Positions 37,153 through 46,635 are shown, numbered from the stretch's first letter. The stretch is 64,000 nucleotides of DNA from Devosia sp. (GCF_028290625.1 NZ_JAQGJM010000034.1:173385-237384); one strand, 5' to 3'. Program-made: numbers and translations. The notes: generated by a model not told the origin, from the sequence alone.

Positions 37153-38292
37153 CTAGCTGATCCGGAAGGGGGCCAGTGCCTCGGGACGCGGCTCCAAGCC
37201 CACCCCTGGCCGCTCAGACACTGTCACCGTGCCATCGCTTTCGAGGGAAGGCGTGTGCAGGTACACCCCCTCGGCACTGGCCATGACCTTGGGTGGATAA
37301 TATTCGAGCATCAGCGCATTGGGGATTGCCGCCAGCAGATGCAGATGCGCTTGCTGGTCGCCATGGGGCGCGATGTCCAGTCCATGCGCCTGCGCCATCG
37401 CCGCGACCTTCATGAATTCGGTGACGCCGCCCATATAGCGTGCATCCGGGTTCAGGATGGCGATGGCCTTGGTGTTGATCAGGTCGCGGAAGCCATGCTT
37501 GGTATATTCGTTCTCGCCCGTCGCCAGCGGGATGGTGGTCTGCGCGGCGATCTTGGCGAAGCCATCATAGTCATCGGGCTGGACGGCTTCTTCGAACCAG
37601 AACGGATCGAACTCCTCGGCCCGCTTGGCAAACTGGATCGCCTCATAGGCGCGATAGGCGCAATTGGCATCGAGCAAGAGGCGAATATCGGGGCCGATGG
37701 CTTCGCGTACCGCCTTGACCCGGGCGATATCGTCCTTGATCGGCACCGCGCCGATCTTCATCTTGACGGCCTTGGCGCCCAGGCCGACGTAGGACGCCAT
37801 TTCCTGCTGCAATTCCTTCAGGCCCTTGTCCGGCGCGTAATAGCCGCCCGCAATGTAGACCGGGATTTTCTTGCGGAAGCCGCCCAACAGCCGGTACAGC
37901 GGTAGTCCGGCGAACTTGGCCTTGATATCCCACAAGGCCAGGTCGATCGAGGACAGCGCCCTGGTCTCATTGCCGCGCCGGCCCGACATTTTCGGGCTCC
38001 ACAGCGAGGACCAGATCGCCTCGGTCATGGTGGGATCCTGGCCGACGATGCGCTCAAGATAATGCTGGCGCAGATCGGCTTCACCGGCACGCGGCCGCCC
38101 GATGCCATAGCCGGTAATGCCGACATTGGTTTCGATGGTGACGATGGTCAGATCGGAGGTCGCATAGGTATGCAGGCCATTGCTGATCGGCTTGTCGCGC
38201 TTCCACTGGTAATTGGCCGAATAGGCCGCCGTGATCTTGATGTCGCTACGCGACGCTGCTTGTGATTGGTCCTGCGGCTCGGCAATGTCCAT
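37153..38292 (-). CDS. Mandelate racemase/muconate lactonizing enzyme family protein (enolase superfamily)
   Basis: 379 residues. The N-terminal capping domain ('TSDLTIVTIETNVGITGYGIGRPRAGE') precedes a barrel with the superfamily's active-site sequence: the KxK motif in 'KAVKMKIG', metal ligands in 'LLLDANCAY', 'FWFEEAVQPDD' and 'ATGENEYTKHGFRDLI', and a histidine in 'DIAPHGDQQAHLHLLAAIPNALMLEYY'. This pattern fits sugar-acid dehydratases; the substrate is unknown. The ATG at 38292 (MDIAEP) has GGTGAG upstream, while the frame's 48-codon extension has no support. It is the last gene of the seven-gene importer operon, so it probably processes the imported acid or oligosaccharide product. Confidence 0.92.
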   Translation of the reverse strand: MDIAEPQDQSQAASRSDIKITAAYSANYQWKRDKPISNGLHTYATSDLTIVTIETNVGITGYGIGRPRAGEADLRQHYLERIVGQDPTMTEAIWSSLWSPKMSGRRGNETRALSSIDLALWDIKAKFAGLPLYRLLGGFRKKIPVYIAGGYYAPDKGLKELQQEMASYVGLGAKAVKMKIGAVPIKDDIARVKAVREAIGPDIRLLLDANCAYRAYEAIQFAKRAEEFDPFWFEEAVQPDDYDGFAKIAAQTTIPLATGENEYTKHGFRDLINTKAIAILNPDARYMGGVTEFMKVAAMAQAHGLDIAPHGDQQAHLHLLAAIPNALMLEYYPPKVMASAEGVYLHTPSLESDGTVTVSERPGVGLEPRPEALAPFRIS

Positions 38293-38336
38293 GGTCTCAC
38301 CCTGGTTTTTGATCAAATTGTCGTCTTGAAAATGCT

Positions 38337-39389
38337 TCAGCTCGGCATGCCCTTGAGGGACAGCTCGGCCCAGTGATGGCAGGCAACGGTGCCCCCGCCC
38401 GGCACCGGCGTGGTCGCAGGTGTCTGGGTACGACACACCTCGGTGGCGAAGGGGCAGCGCGGATGGAAATGACAGCCGGGCGGTGGATTGGCCGGATCGG
38501 CAACTTCCCCCGACAGCGGCTGGCGCAAGACCTTGCCGCGCAAATCGGGCGAACTGATCGGAATGGCCGACAGCAGAGCCGACGTATAGGGGTGCAGGGG
38601 CTGGCGGAACACGGTCTCGGTCGGACCATATTCGATCAGCCGCCCCACATACATGACCGCGACGTGGCTGGAGATATGGCGCACCACCGACAAGTCGTGG
38701 GAAATGAACAGATAGGTCAGCTTCAGCTCGTCCTGCAGGTCCTGCAGCAGGTTGAGAGTCTGCGCCCGCACTGACACGTCTAGGGCAGCGACGGCCTCGT
38801 CAGCAACGACAACGTGCGGGCGCACCACCAGCGCCCGGGCGATGACGATGCGTTGCCGCTCGCCCCCCGAAAACGCATGTGGATAGCGTGACATGTATTC
38901 GGGGCGCAGGCCCACCTTGCCCATGATATCGGCCACCCGGTCGCGCACCTCGCGCCGGTTGACGCCGTGCGCGAACAGCGGCTGGCCGATGGCGTCGAGC
39001 ACGGTCTGGCGCGGATTGAGCGACGTGAAGGGGTCCTGGAAGATCATCCGCAGGTCGAGGCGATATTGGGCCAGCGCGTCATTGCCCAGCGTCGCCAGAT
39101 CGACCCAATCGCCGCCGCGCGGACGGTAGTTGATCTCACCGGCAGTCGGCTCGTTGACGCGCAGGATGGCGCGGCCAAGCGTAGATTTACCACAGCCCGA
39201 TTCACCAACCACCGCCAGGGTCTCGCCATCGGGGACAGCCAGGCTAACCCCATCGACCGCCTTGACCGTGTTCTGCTGCTTGTGGCCAAAGCGCTTGCGC
39301 GGCGTGAAGTGGACCTTGAGGTCGCGGATATCGAGGCAGAGATTGTCGCGTGTGGCCGGATCGGCCGCGATAGGCATTTGCGCGGTCAT
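38337..39389 (-). CDS. ABC transporter ATP-binding protein, DppF/OppF type
   Basis: 350 residues. Walker A is GESGCGKST at about 63-71, the signature is [16 protein letters not shown], Walker B is [14 protein letters not shown] (DEA replaces the usual DEP), and the H-loop is ISHDLSVV. The C-terminal oligopeptide-transporter extension with '[17 protein letters not shown]' is complete. The ATG overlaps the stop of the DppD-type gene by ATGA. Part of the SBP-permease-ATPase-dehydratase operon. Confidence 0.95.
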   Translation of the reverse strand: MTAQMPIAADPATRDNLCLDIRDLKVHFTPRKRFGHKQQNTVKAVDGVSLAVPDGETLAVVGESGCGKSTLGRAILRVNEPTAGEINYRPRGGDWVDLATLGNDALAQYRLDLRMIFQDPFTSLNPRQTVLDAIGQPLFAHGVNRREVRDRVADIMGKVGLRPEYMSRYPHAFSGGERQRIVIARALVVRPHVVVADEAVAALDVSVRAQTLNLLQDLQDELKLTYLFISHDLSVVRHISSHVAVMYVGRLIEYGPTETVFRQPLHPYTSALLSAIPISSPDLRGKVLRQPLSGEVADPANPPPGCHFHPRCPFATEVCRTQTPATTPVPGGGTVACHHWAELSLKGMPS

Positions 39390-40423
39390 TTGGCCACCTC
39401 GGCAAGAGCGGGCTGCCAGAGCGCGGCGTAGGCCGGATCATATTGATAGCAACGAGCCCGGCTGGTGCCGGCATCGAGCAGTTCGGGGCATTCGCGGGCG
39501 CAGGGATCGGCAATGCGGTCCGGGCAGCGGCTCTGGAACGGGCAGCCGGAGGGTCGGTTGAAAGGGCTTGGCACCATGCCCTCGATCTGGGTCAGGCGGT
39601 GGCCCGGAATGGCATCGAGCTTGGGAATGGAATTGAGCAGCGCCCGCGTATAGGGGTGCTTGGGCGCGCGGAAGATATCGTGCACTTCCCCCTGCTCCAC
39701 CGTGCGGCCCAGATACATCACCGACACATCGTCGGCAACCTCGGCGACCACGCCGAAATCATGGGTGATCAGCATGATGGAGATGCCGAATTCCTTCTGC
39801 ACTTCCTGCATCAGCCCCAGCACGTTGGCCTGCATGGTGACGTCGAGCGCGGTGGTTGGCTCGTCGGCGATCAGCAGTTCGGGATTGCAGGACAGCGCCA
39901 TGGCGATCATGACGCGCTGGCGCATGCCGCCCGACAGCATGAAGGGATAGATGTCGTAGCGCGCTTCCGGATCAGGAATGCCGACGCGGCCGAACAGCCT
40001 GATGGTCCGGGCCTTGGCCTCCGCCTTGCTGACCTTCTCATGCAGCAGGATCATCTCCGACACCTGGTCGCCAATGGTGTGGACCGGCGACATCGAGGTC
40101 ATGGGTTCCTGGAAGATCATGGCGATGTGGCCGCCGCGGATCTGGCGCATCTCCTCGGAATTAGCCTTGAGCTTGGCTAGGTCGACAACCCGGCCATTCT
40201 TGTGGTGGAACAGGATTTCCCCGCCGGCGATACGGCCCGGCTTCTTGAGCAATTGCAGGATGGCGGACGCGGTCATCGACTTGCCCGATCCGCTCTCGCC
40301 GACCACGCACATGGTCTTGTTGCGATAGAGCGTCAGGTCGAGCCCGTCGACGGCCTTGACCACGCCGGAGCGGGTCGGAAAGTGGACGCTGAGATTGCGC
40401 ACCTCGAGCAGAACATCAGGCAT
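39386..40423 (-). CDS. ABC transporter ATP-binding protein, DppD/OppD type
   Basis: 345 residues. Walker A is GESGSGKS at about 39-46, the signature is [16 protein letters not shown], Walker B is [14 protein letters not shown], and the H-loop is ITHDFGVV. The full C-terminal extension includes '[19 protein letters not shown]', the cysteine-rich signature of this class. Typical length. It overlaps the DppF-type gene downstream by 4 nt. Confidence 0.95.
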   Translation of the reverse strand: MPDVLLEVRNLSVHFPTRSGVVKAVDGLDLTLYRNKTMCVVGESGSGKSMTASAILQLLKKPGRIAGGEILFHHKNGRVVDLAKLKANSEEMRQIRGGHIAMIFQEPMTSMSPVHTIGDQVSEMILLHEKVSKAEAKARTIRLFGRVGIPDPEARYDIYPFMLSGGMRQRVMIAMALSCNPELLIADEPTTALDVTMQANVLGLMQEVQKEFGISIMLITHDFGVVAEVADDVSVMYLGRTVEQGEVHDIFRAPKHPYTRALLNSIPKLDAIPGHRLTQIEGMVPSPFNRPSGCPFQSRCPDRIADPCARECPELLDAGTSRARCYQYDPAYAALWQPALAEVAK

Positions 40424-40486
40424 GACGGGCCTCTACTAACAACAGGCAGGCAGTGGGGATGGGCAGGTTCATGTGTTTGATCCGCC

Positions 40487-41632
40487 TCATGAATAGGGGT
40501 CGGCTGCGTCGCGCAGGCCATCGCCGAGGAAGTTGAAAGCCAGCACGGCAATGACCACGAACAGGCCGGGCCACAACAGCCACGGCGCCGTAGCGACCGT
40601 ATTGATGTTCTGCGCCTCGCGCAGCAACACGCCCCAGGACACCACCGGCGGCTGCAGGCCTATGCCGAGGAAGGACAGGGCCGTCTCCGCCAAGATCATT
40701 TCCGGAATGGCCAGCGTCGTCACGGCGATGATGTGCGACGCAAAAGCCGGCAGGATCTGGCGGGTGATGATCTTGCGCTCTTTCACCCCGTCCAACCGGG
40801 CGGCGATGACGAAATCCTCGCCCTTGAGCGCCATCACCTTGCCGCGCACTTCGCGGGCCAGCGAGGTCCACCCGATCAGCGACAGCAGTGCCGTGATGAT
40901 CAGGTAGACATAAAGCGGCGGCCATTCGAGCGGGATGGCGGCGGCAAGCCCCATCCACAGTGGGATCGTCGGCATCGAGCGCAGGAATTCAACCAGGCGC
41001 TGGATGGCGGAGTCGATGCGCCCGCCATAATAGCCCGATATGCCGCCCAGGATCAGCCCGAGCACCAGGCTGATGCTGACGCCCACAAGGCCGATCGACA
41101 TCGAAACGCGCGTACCATGGATGATGCGCGACAGGTTATCGCGCCCCAGCCGGTCCGAACCCAAAAGGAAGAACGGATCTCGCTTATTGACGGCGGCGAG
41201 CAGGTGAACGTCCCAAGTGAACAGGCCCCACATCTTGTACTTTTCGCCAGCGACGAACAGCCCGATCGGCACGATCTTGGCCGGGTCCTCGACATAGGTG
41301 CGCCGGAACGAGCGCGGGTCGGTCTTGAACGAAAACCCGTGCACGTGCGGCGAGAAATTCCAGGTGCCATCCTCGAACAGATGGATGCCCTGGGGCGGTA
41401 TGTATTTGAACGCCGCGGCATTCTTGTTTGGATCGGTCGGCGCCAGGATTTCGCTGAAAATAGCGATGAAATAGAGCAGCAAGATCACCACGCCGGCCGC
41501 GACGGCGATCTTGTGGCGGGTAAACTTCCACCACATCAACTGCCATTGCGAAGCGACCTCGAAGGAGTCGTCGGAGGACGTCGGTGAGACGGCGATCGGC
41601 GCTGCAGTGGCGCTACTTGCGAGTGTGCTCAC
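40487..41632 (-). CDS. ABC transporter permease, DppC/OppC type, with enlarged periplasmic loop
   Basis: 381 residues, about 80 more than a standard DppC. After the first membrane segment ('HKIAVAAGVVILLLYFIAIFSEILAPTDP') an additional periplasmic stretch of about 95 residues ('FKYIPPQGIHLFEDGTWNFSPHVHGFSF') precedes the hallmark 'LLGSDRLGRDNLSRIIHGTRVS'. The EAA loop is 'FVIAARLDGVKERKIITRQILPAFASH' and the end is 'FNFLGDGLRDAADPYS'. Larger DppC proteins of this kind accompany the 600-plus-residue SBPs of carbohydrate-type family 5 systems. It follows the DppB-type gene by 5 nt. Confidence 0.94.
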   Translation of the reverse strand: MSTLASSATAAPIAVSPTSSDDSFEVASQWQLMWWKFTRHKIAVAAGVVILLLYFIAIFSEILAPTDPNKNAAAFKYIPPQGIHLFEDGTWNFSPHVHGFSFKTDPRSFRRTYVEDPAKIVPIGLFVAGEKYKMWGLFTWDVHLLAAVNKRDPFFLLGSDRLGRDNLSRIIHGTRVSMSIGLVGVSISLVLGLILGGISGYYGGRIDSAIQRLVEFLRSMPTIPLWMGLAAAIPLEWPPLYVYLIITALLSLIGWTSLAREVRGKVMALKGEDFVIAARLDGVKERKIITRQILPAFASHIIAVTTLAIPEMILAETALSFLGIGLQPPVVSWGVLLREAQNINTVATAPWLLWPGLFVVIAVLAFNFLGDGLRDAADPYS

Positions 41633-41637
41633 TTCGG

Positions 41638-42621
41638 CTACTCCAGGCGAATGCGCGGATCAAGCCACGCGAGAAGGATGTCGGAAACCAGCGTGCCGAT
41701 CAGCGTCAGCAGCGACAGCAGCAGGATGAAGGCCCCTGCGAGATACATGTCCTGGCTTTGCAGCGAATTGAGCAGGATCGGCCCCACGGTGGGCAGGTTC
41801 AGCACCACCGAGGCAATCACCGCGCCCGAAATCAGGCTCGGAAGCACCCAGCCGACGGTCGACACGAACGGATTGAGCGCCAGTCGGATCGGATATTTCA
41901 CCAGCATGCGCACTTCGGTCATGCCCTTGGCGCGAGCGGTGGTCACATAGGGTTTGTTGAGCTCATCGAGCAGGTTGGCCCGCATGATGCGGATCAGTTC
42001 GGCCGTCTTGCTGGCCCCGATGACGATGATGGGGATCCACAGATGCGCCAGCAGGTCCATGAACTTGCCCCAGCTCCACGCCGCATCCTGGAACTCTGGA
42101 GAATAAAGCCCGCCGACGCTTTGGCCGAAATACTGGAAGCCCACATACATCAGGATCAGCGCCAGCAGGAAATTGGGCACCGCCAGGCCGATGAAACCGA
42201 TGAAGGTGAAGAGGAAGTCGCCCCAGGAATATTGGCGCACCGCCGAATAGACCCCGATCGGGAAGGAAATGACCCACGAGAACAGCAGAGTCGCGATCGA
42301 GATGATCAGGGTGAAGCCGAGCTGGTCCCAGATCAGGTCGGCCACCGGCTTCTTCCACATGAAGGAATAGCCGAAGTCGCCATGGAACACGATCGCCGAG
42401 ATCCAGCGCCAGTATTGGACCCAGATGGGCTGGTCCAGCCCGAAGCGCTGCCGCAGGAACTCGAGCTGGGCGGTATCGACGTCCCCGCTGCGCTCCAGGC
42501 CTGCGGCCAGCGTGGTGATGAAATCGCCCGGCGGCAATTGAATGATCGCAAAGGCCGCGATGGAGATCAGCACCATCATGACCGCAAAGGACAGCAATCG
42601 CCGCAAGACGAACATCAACAT
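41638..42621 (-). CDS. ABC transporter permease, DppB/OppB type
   Basis: 327 residues. The opening is 'MLMFVLRRLLSFAVMMVLISIAAFAIIQLPPGDF', followed by 'RFGLDQPIWVQYWRWISAIVFHGDFGYSF', the EAA loop 'YVTTARAKGMTEVRMLVKYPIRLALNP' and 'LVSDILLAWLDPRIRLE' at the end. Normal length for carbohydrate-type DppB proteins. It lies 9 nt after the unknown 322-residue gene. Confidence 0.95.
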   Translation of the reverse strand: MLMFVLRRLLSFAVMMVLISIAAFAIIQLPPGDFITTLAAGLERSGDVDTAQLEFLRQRFGLDQPIWVQYWRWISAIVFHGDFGYSFMWKKPVADLIWDQLGFTLIISIATLLFSWVISFPIGVYSAVRQYSWGDFLFTFIGFIGLAVPNFLLALILMYVGFQYFGQSVGGLYSPEFQDAAWSWGKFMDLLAHLWIPIIVIGASKTAELIRIMRANLLDELNKPYVTTARAKGMTEVRMLVKYPIRLALNPFVSTVGWVLPSLISGAVIASVVLNLPTVGPILLNSLQSQDMYLAGAFILLLSLLTLIGTLVSDILLAWLDPRIRLE

Positions 42622-42630
42622 GACAAATAC

Positions 42631-43599
42631 CTATTCCGCAGCAGGCTGGGAGACGGCCCATTTGGGCTTGTAGGCATTGGGTGCAACCAGGCTATCGGCC
42701 TGGTGGTGCCAGTAGGCGGTGCCGTTCCGCAGATAGCGGAGCGACAGTTCGAGCGCCTGGCCGTAGGTCGACTGGTTCATGTCGTCGGCGCTGGCGGCCT
42801 GGATTTCCTTGGCCGAGACGGCTTCGCCGCGATGGATACGCCGGGCGACGCCGATGATCGGATCGCTATCGAGATAGAACTCGGTCTCGACGGCGTAGTC
42901 GGCCATCTTGGCTGGATCGGGATTGTTGTACGCCTGGATCCACCACTTGGGGAACAGGTAGCGCGGCTGCATGAACTTGAACACTTCGTCCTGCCAGGCG
43001 ATGAATGCCTCGTGCCCGTCGCTGGCCGCCGGCGGCCGCAAGGTATGAGCCGAGAGCAGCGAGCGCTGGAACACCGCGCCCATATATTCCTCGAGCGCGT
43101 CGGCGCCCGGGCCCCAATCGGCCTTCAGGAAATTCTGGGTGAAAGGGGATTCCTTGCCGTCGAGATAGACTTTGCGGAACACATAGGCGTCGTAATAGGC
43201 CGAGCATTCCTGGACGCGATCGACATCGACCTCGCCTTCGCGGCCCTTGACCTCGGGATTACGCTGCAAAACCTCGTGGGTGAGGTTCCATTCGGAGCCC
43301 GCATGCTTGGACAGCAGCGCCTTTGCCACCGTATCGCAGGCCTGGTGGCTGATGCCGCCAACGACCCAGGCGAGCCGCCGGTCGATCAGCGGATGCTCGT
43401 CGGGATTGGCCCATTTGTCGCGGGCCTCGGCGAGCAAGGGATGCATCCACTTGCCGCCGCCGCGGGTGAGCGCGCCCAGGCGGGCGATCTGCGGTTCGTT
43501 TTCGCAGGCCTCGACAAAGGCGCGCTCAATGCTGTCGTCAAGGCGCATCAGGCGCAGGCTGTCGTCGAAAACGGCCCAGTGGGTGAGCATGTCAGACAT
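42631..43599 (-). CDS. Unknown protein in importer operon, 322 aa
   Basis: I do not recognise the family with confidence. The protein looks all-helical and soluble with no signal peptide. The segment 'LAWVVGGISHQACDTVAKALLSKH' and scattered histidines (HP, SHQACD, HEV, HH) recall zinc- or iron-dependent helical hydrolases such as the PF00882-like or HD-like groups, but this is only a resemblance. It is sited between the SBP and permease genes with short spacing, so it is cotranscribed with the importer. It might act on the imported compound. Confidence 0.6.
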   Translation of the reverse strand: MSDMLTHWAVFDDSLRLMRLDDSIERAFVEACENEPQIARLGALTRGGGKWMHPLLAEARDKWANPDEHPLIDRRLAWVVGGISHQACDTVAKALLSKHAGSEWNLTHEVLQRNPEVKGREGEVDVDRVQECSAYYDAYVFRKVYLDGKESPFTQNFLKADWGPGADALEEYMGAVFQRSLLSAHTLRPPAASDGHEAFIAWQDEVFKFMQPRYLFPKWWIQAYNNPDPAKMADYAVETEFYLDSDPIIGVARRIHRGEAVSAKEIQAASADDMNQSTYGQALELSLRYLRNGTAYWHHQADSLVAPNAYKPKWAVSQPAAE

Positions 43600-43684
43600 A
43601 GGTGCTTCTTCCTTTGTGCAGCACGTTGCGCGTGTCAGTCGGCGGATCGCAGGCGACGGACGGCGTCGAGAATTCGGGAGGGTT

Positions 43685-43709
43685 GGGCGCCAGCCATTGG
43701 CCGGCGCCC
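43685..43709 (-). promoter_or_regulatory. Intercistronic hairpin after SBP gene
   Basis: GGGCGCC/GGCGCCC, one mismatch, then GCC/GGC around a 3-nt loop, starting 8 nt after the SBP stop. It has the same architecture (mismatched strong stem, tiny loop, no U-tract) as the hairpin at 23666. Confidence 0.75.
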
Positions 43710-43717
43710 CGGGAGGT

Positions 43718-45643
43718 TCACGGCGTCACGATCGACCACTGCGAGAGCTGCATCGGGCCGGGGAAGCCGAAGGAGTTCGAGTTGATGATCGTCTGCGCCG
43801 GAACATTGTGCAGGCGCTTGGAGTGCATGCCGTAGCCGGGGATCGGCAGGGCAATGCCCATGGACTGGAAGTTGTCCTTGGAGACGGCGAGCAACTGGCG
43901 GAACAGGTCCTTCTGCGCTGCGGTGTCGCCGGTGACGCGCATCTTGTCCCAGAGATCGAGGCCACGCTGATATTCCGGCGGCGGAGCTTCCTGGTCGGGA
44001 CCGACCTTGTTGTACCAGGCGATCCAGGCCGTGCCCCAGGCGCCATCGCCCTGGATCGGCACATAGGCCCGCGGGAAGATCAGCGCATCGATCATGCCGC
44101 CATCGCCATCTTCGATGATGCCGTCATGCTCGTTGTTGTCGCGCTGGTTGAGATAGGCGGCCTTTTCGAGGGTACGGAAATCCGCCTTGACGCCCAGCGC
44201 CGCCCAGTCTTCCACCACGAGCGGAGCCAGATCGACATAGGGCTTGCGATCGACGCGCACGGTCAGCACGAAGCTGATCGGCTGTCCGTCCGAGCCCAGG
44301 CGCCAGCCATCAGCGTCCTTCTTGTCGTAGCCGGCCTCGTCGAGCATCTTGTTTGCGAGATCGGGATCGAACTCGGTGTACTGCTTTGCCATTTCCTCGT
44401 CGTAGAACTCGGATTCAGGCCGCGGCGCCACCTGGTAGGGTTCGCCCTGGCCGGCGAAGACCAGATCGATGATCTTCTGACGATCAAGGCCATGCGAGAG
44501 CGCAATACGCACATTCTTGTTGGCGAAGAATTCGCGCAGCGCCGGCTTGCGGTCGGTCTGGTTGAGATGGATCGTCGCATAGGTCGGAGCCGCTTCGACG
44601 ATGTCGAAGAATTCCATGCCCGAGCGTTCTTCACCCTCGACCAGCACCGGCTTGTTCTCGAGCGTGTTGACGTAACGCCCGATCCAGTCGAATTCGCCGT
44701 TCAGGGTCTTGAGCAGCATCACCTCATAGTCGCCGATGACTTCGTTATCGACACCATCCATATAGGGAAGCTGGTTGCCGTCGGTATCGACCTTCCAGAA
44801 ATAGGGGTTGCGGGTGAAAGTCACCTGCTGCGGGTCGGTCATCGGGCGGACGACCTGCCAGGGGAAAATCGTCGGCTTTTCCGGGTTCTGGTAGAAGAAC
44901 GCCATGTTTTCGAACTTGGCCGGCCAGCCACCCAGGCCCTCGGCCTTGGCCTGCGTGTCCGCATCGGGATTATACTTGGGCAGAAACTGCTTGAGGTAGT
45001 GGGCCGGGAAATTGGTCACCCAGTCGGGGCCGGTCGTGGCCAACGTGTAGAGCAGCATGGCGTTGGGCTGCTCGAAGACGAATTGCACGGTTTCCGGGTC
45101 TGGAGCGACGACCTTGCCGCCCTTCATGAAGGCGTCGGTGCGCAATTCGGGCAGGATATCAGGATTTTGCGAGACGTCTTCGTACCAGAACAGGATGTCG
45201 GCCGAGGTGAAAGGCTCCCCGTCGGACCATTTCATGCCCTTGCGGAGATGGAAGGTGTACGTCGTGCCGTCCGGCGAGACGTCCCAGCTCTTGGCGACAT
45301 TGGGAACGACGTTCTGCGCCATCACATCCCAACTCACGAGACCGCCCTCGTAGCCGAGGAACTTGCGCATATGCGAGCCGTCGCTGGCGCCGCTGAGCGG
45401 CACGCGCAGACTGCCGCCATAGGTACGAGCATCGCCGAGCGGCGTAATCACCAGCGGCTCTTCGCCAACGCGCTCGGCAACCGGGGGCAAGGTGCCGGCG
45501 GCGACCAGCGGGTCCAGCATGGGCGCCTCCGCCTTGGCGGACTGGGCAAAAACATAGGTCGGTAGGAACAGTGACGCCGCCGTGAACAGGCCGAGCGCGA
45601 CCATCCGTCCCCGCCGGGGGCGGGGCAGAAAGCGAACATTCAT
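43718..45643 (-). CDS. ABC transporter substrate-binding protein, family 5, large carbohydrate type
   Basis: 641 residues from the ATG at 45643, fixed by GAGGAG nine bases upstream. A signal peptide is evident ('RPRRGRMVALGLFTAASLFLPTYVFAQS'). The mature protein shows SBP_bac_5 blocks 'AKSWDVSPDGTTYTFHLRKGMKWSDGEPFTSADILFWYEDV' and 'ALSHGLDRQKIIDLVFAGQGEP'. Its length and the 'TRNPYFWKVDTDGNQLPYMDGV' segment are typical of the larger receptors associated with oligosaccharide and glycoside uptake rather than with dipeptides. It heads the seven-gene operon that ends with the enolase-superfamily dehydratase. Confidence 0.94.
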   Translation of the reverse strand: MNVRFLPRPRRGRMVALGLFTAASLFLPTYVFAQSAKAEAPMLDPLVAAGTLPPVAERVGEEPLVITPLGDARTYGGSLRVPLSGASDGSHMRKFLGYEGGLVSWDVMAQNVVPNVAKSWDVSPDGTTYTFHLRKGMKWSDGEPFTSADILFWYEDVSQNPDILPELRTDAFMKGGKVVAPDPETVQFVFEQPNAMLLYTLATTGPDWVTNFPAHYLKQFLPKYNPDADTQAKAEGLGGWPAKFENMAFFYQNPEKPTIFPWQVVRPMTDPQQVTFTRNPYFWKVDTDGNQLPYMDGVDNEVIGDYEVMLLKTLNGEFDWIGRYVNTLENKPVLVEGEERSGMEFFDIVEAAPTYATIHLNQTDRKPALREFFANKNVRIALSHGLDRQKIIDLVFAGQGEPYQVAPRPESEFYDEEMAKQYTEFDPDLANKMLDEAGYDKKDADGWRLGSDGQPISFVLTVRVDRKPYVDLAPLVVEDWAALGVKADFRTLEKAAYLNQRDNNEHDGIIEDGDGGMIDALIFPRAYVPIQGDGAWGTAWIAWYNKVGPDQEAPPPEYQRGLDLWDKMRVTGDTAAQKDLFRQLLAVSKDNFQSMGIALPIPGYGMHSKRLHNVPAQTIINSNSFGFPGPMQLSQWSIVTP

Positions 45644-45734
45644 GGATTGTCTCCTCAGGACTAGAGCACCCGCCATTTTGTTGTGGTTTGGGGCATCTGC
45701 TAGCTCAAGGATGTTTGCACAAGCGTCCGGGCGA

Positions 45735-45760
45735 TGTCAATAATTGTGTAATATGTATAA
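45735..45760 (-). promoter_or_regulatory. Possible promoter -35 with adjacent GntR-like palindrome
   Basis: On the minus strand TTGACA (45735-45740) lies about 95 nt before the large SBP gene. Immediately upstream is the degenerate palindrome TTATACATATTACACAA (45744-45760), AT-rich and resembling FCD-GntR operators (TTRTRYA-N3-TRYAYAA). The -10 is weak. The FCD regulator gene at the other end of the operon is a candidate binder. Confidence 0.35.
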
Positions 45761-46517
45761 ATCCAATCCAGATCGCCAGAAAGGCCCTGGAATTCATCCA
45801 GAGCTAAAATGACTTTATCTACCTGAAATAACAGTGTTTTTATGAAAAATCTGCCGCCAGATTTTTTCGAGCAGGTCAACATCTGGGGTGCGACACTGGT
45901 TGCGCCATTGACGAGCCTTAGACGAAAGGCGCAGGCCGACTGCGCATGCATCTGTCCGGTGGTAAGGCGGCGCCGCGGCGCACGAGATTGGAACCGACAG
46001 CCATGGCTTACCAGGCGGGTGATGCAGCGCTGGGCATGTGTTACACGAAAGCCATCAAGCGCAAGCGCCAGCCCCGGCACTCAGGGCCTGGCAGGCGATT
46101 TCTTGTCCCGCCCGGGTAAGACCGCGACGCCAAATTTTCTTCAGGTTTCTCTGTTGGTTAGCAATGTCCACTCAACCGTTCATAGGTGCCAAAGAATTCC
46201 ATTGAGCGATGAAGATGGTAGATCAATTGCGGTGCTCACAATGACGGCCCCGACGGAGTTGTTGATTGAATCAATGGCGGCCAGGAAGTATCAGCTTGTT
46301 CGTGCAATCGAGCAGGATCGTTATTGGAATTTTCTCACCGACCACTCGGCCTGCATCCAGGTGTCCCTAACCTGCAGAGTATGCGAGAATTGCAGAGAGA
46401 CAATGCCGATCAGAAAACATCCGCGTTGTTATCGCCACTCGCATTGATCGGTCATATGCCCGCTAAAAGCTGCCTCATAGCAAGCCAAAAGTTAGCTCAG
46501 CCATAGGCCTAACGAAC
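45761..46517. other. Gene-free stretch with low-GC inverted repeat
   Basis: About 750 bases without a supported gene. A 201-codon frame (45842-46447, plus strand) has no recognisable domain and an odd, cysteine- and arginine-rich composition. A 9-bp inverted repeat AAAAATCTG/CAGATTTTT with a 4-nt loop lies at 45845-45866. GC content is visibly lower than in the flanking transporter genes, which marks the start of the accessory zone. Confidence 0.5.
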
Positions 46518-46542
46518 AAAGCCCCGGACCTCCGGGGCTTTT
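46518..46542 (+). terminator. Rho-independent terminator
   Basis: A 10-bp stem AAAGCCCCGG/CCGGGGCTTT, 4-nt loop, then TTG CTTT. No gene or RNA that it would terminate was recognised upstream; a small RNA between 46200 and 46517 is possible but unsupported. Confidence 0.75.
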
Positions 46543-46635
46543 GCTTTGACAGCCTGGGCCGTTGCAGGGAGGCCTGCCCGTCGGGCTGATGTTTGATCCG
46601 CCGAAGTGCATCGGGCCGTTGCAGCGCCGCACGGA

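Noticed and set aside
41584..45565. Two long plus-strand frames (733 and 772 codons) opposite the third importer operon
   Set aside because: Antisense shadows over clear permease, unknown-protein and SBP genes; composition is rich in His, Arg and Asp as expected of such shadows.
45842..46447. 201-codon frame in the spacer after the large SBP
   Set aside because: No recognisable domain, no ribosome-binding site, and a composition unlike the flanking genes. Described as gene-free.
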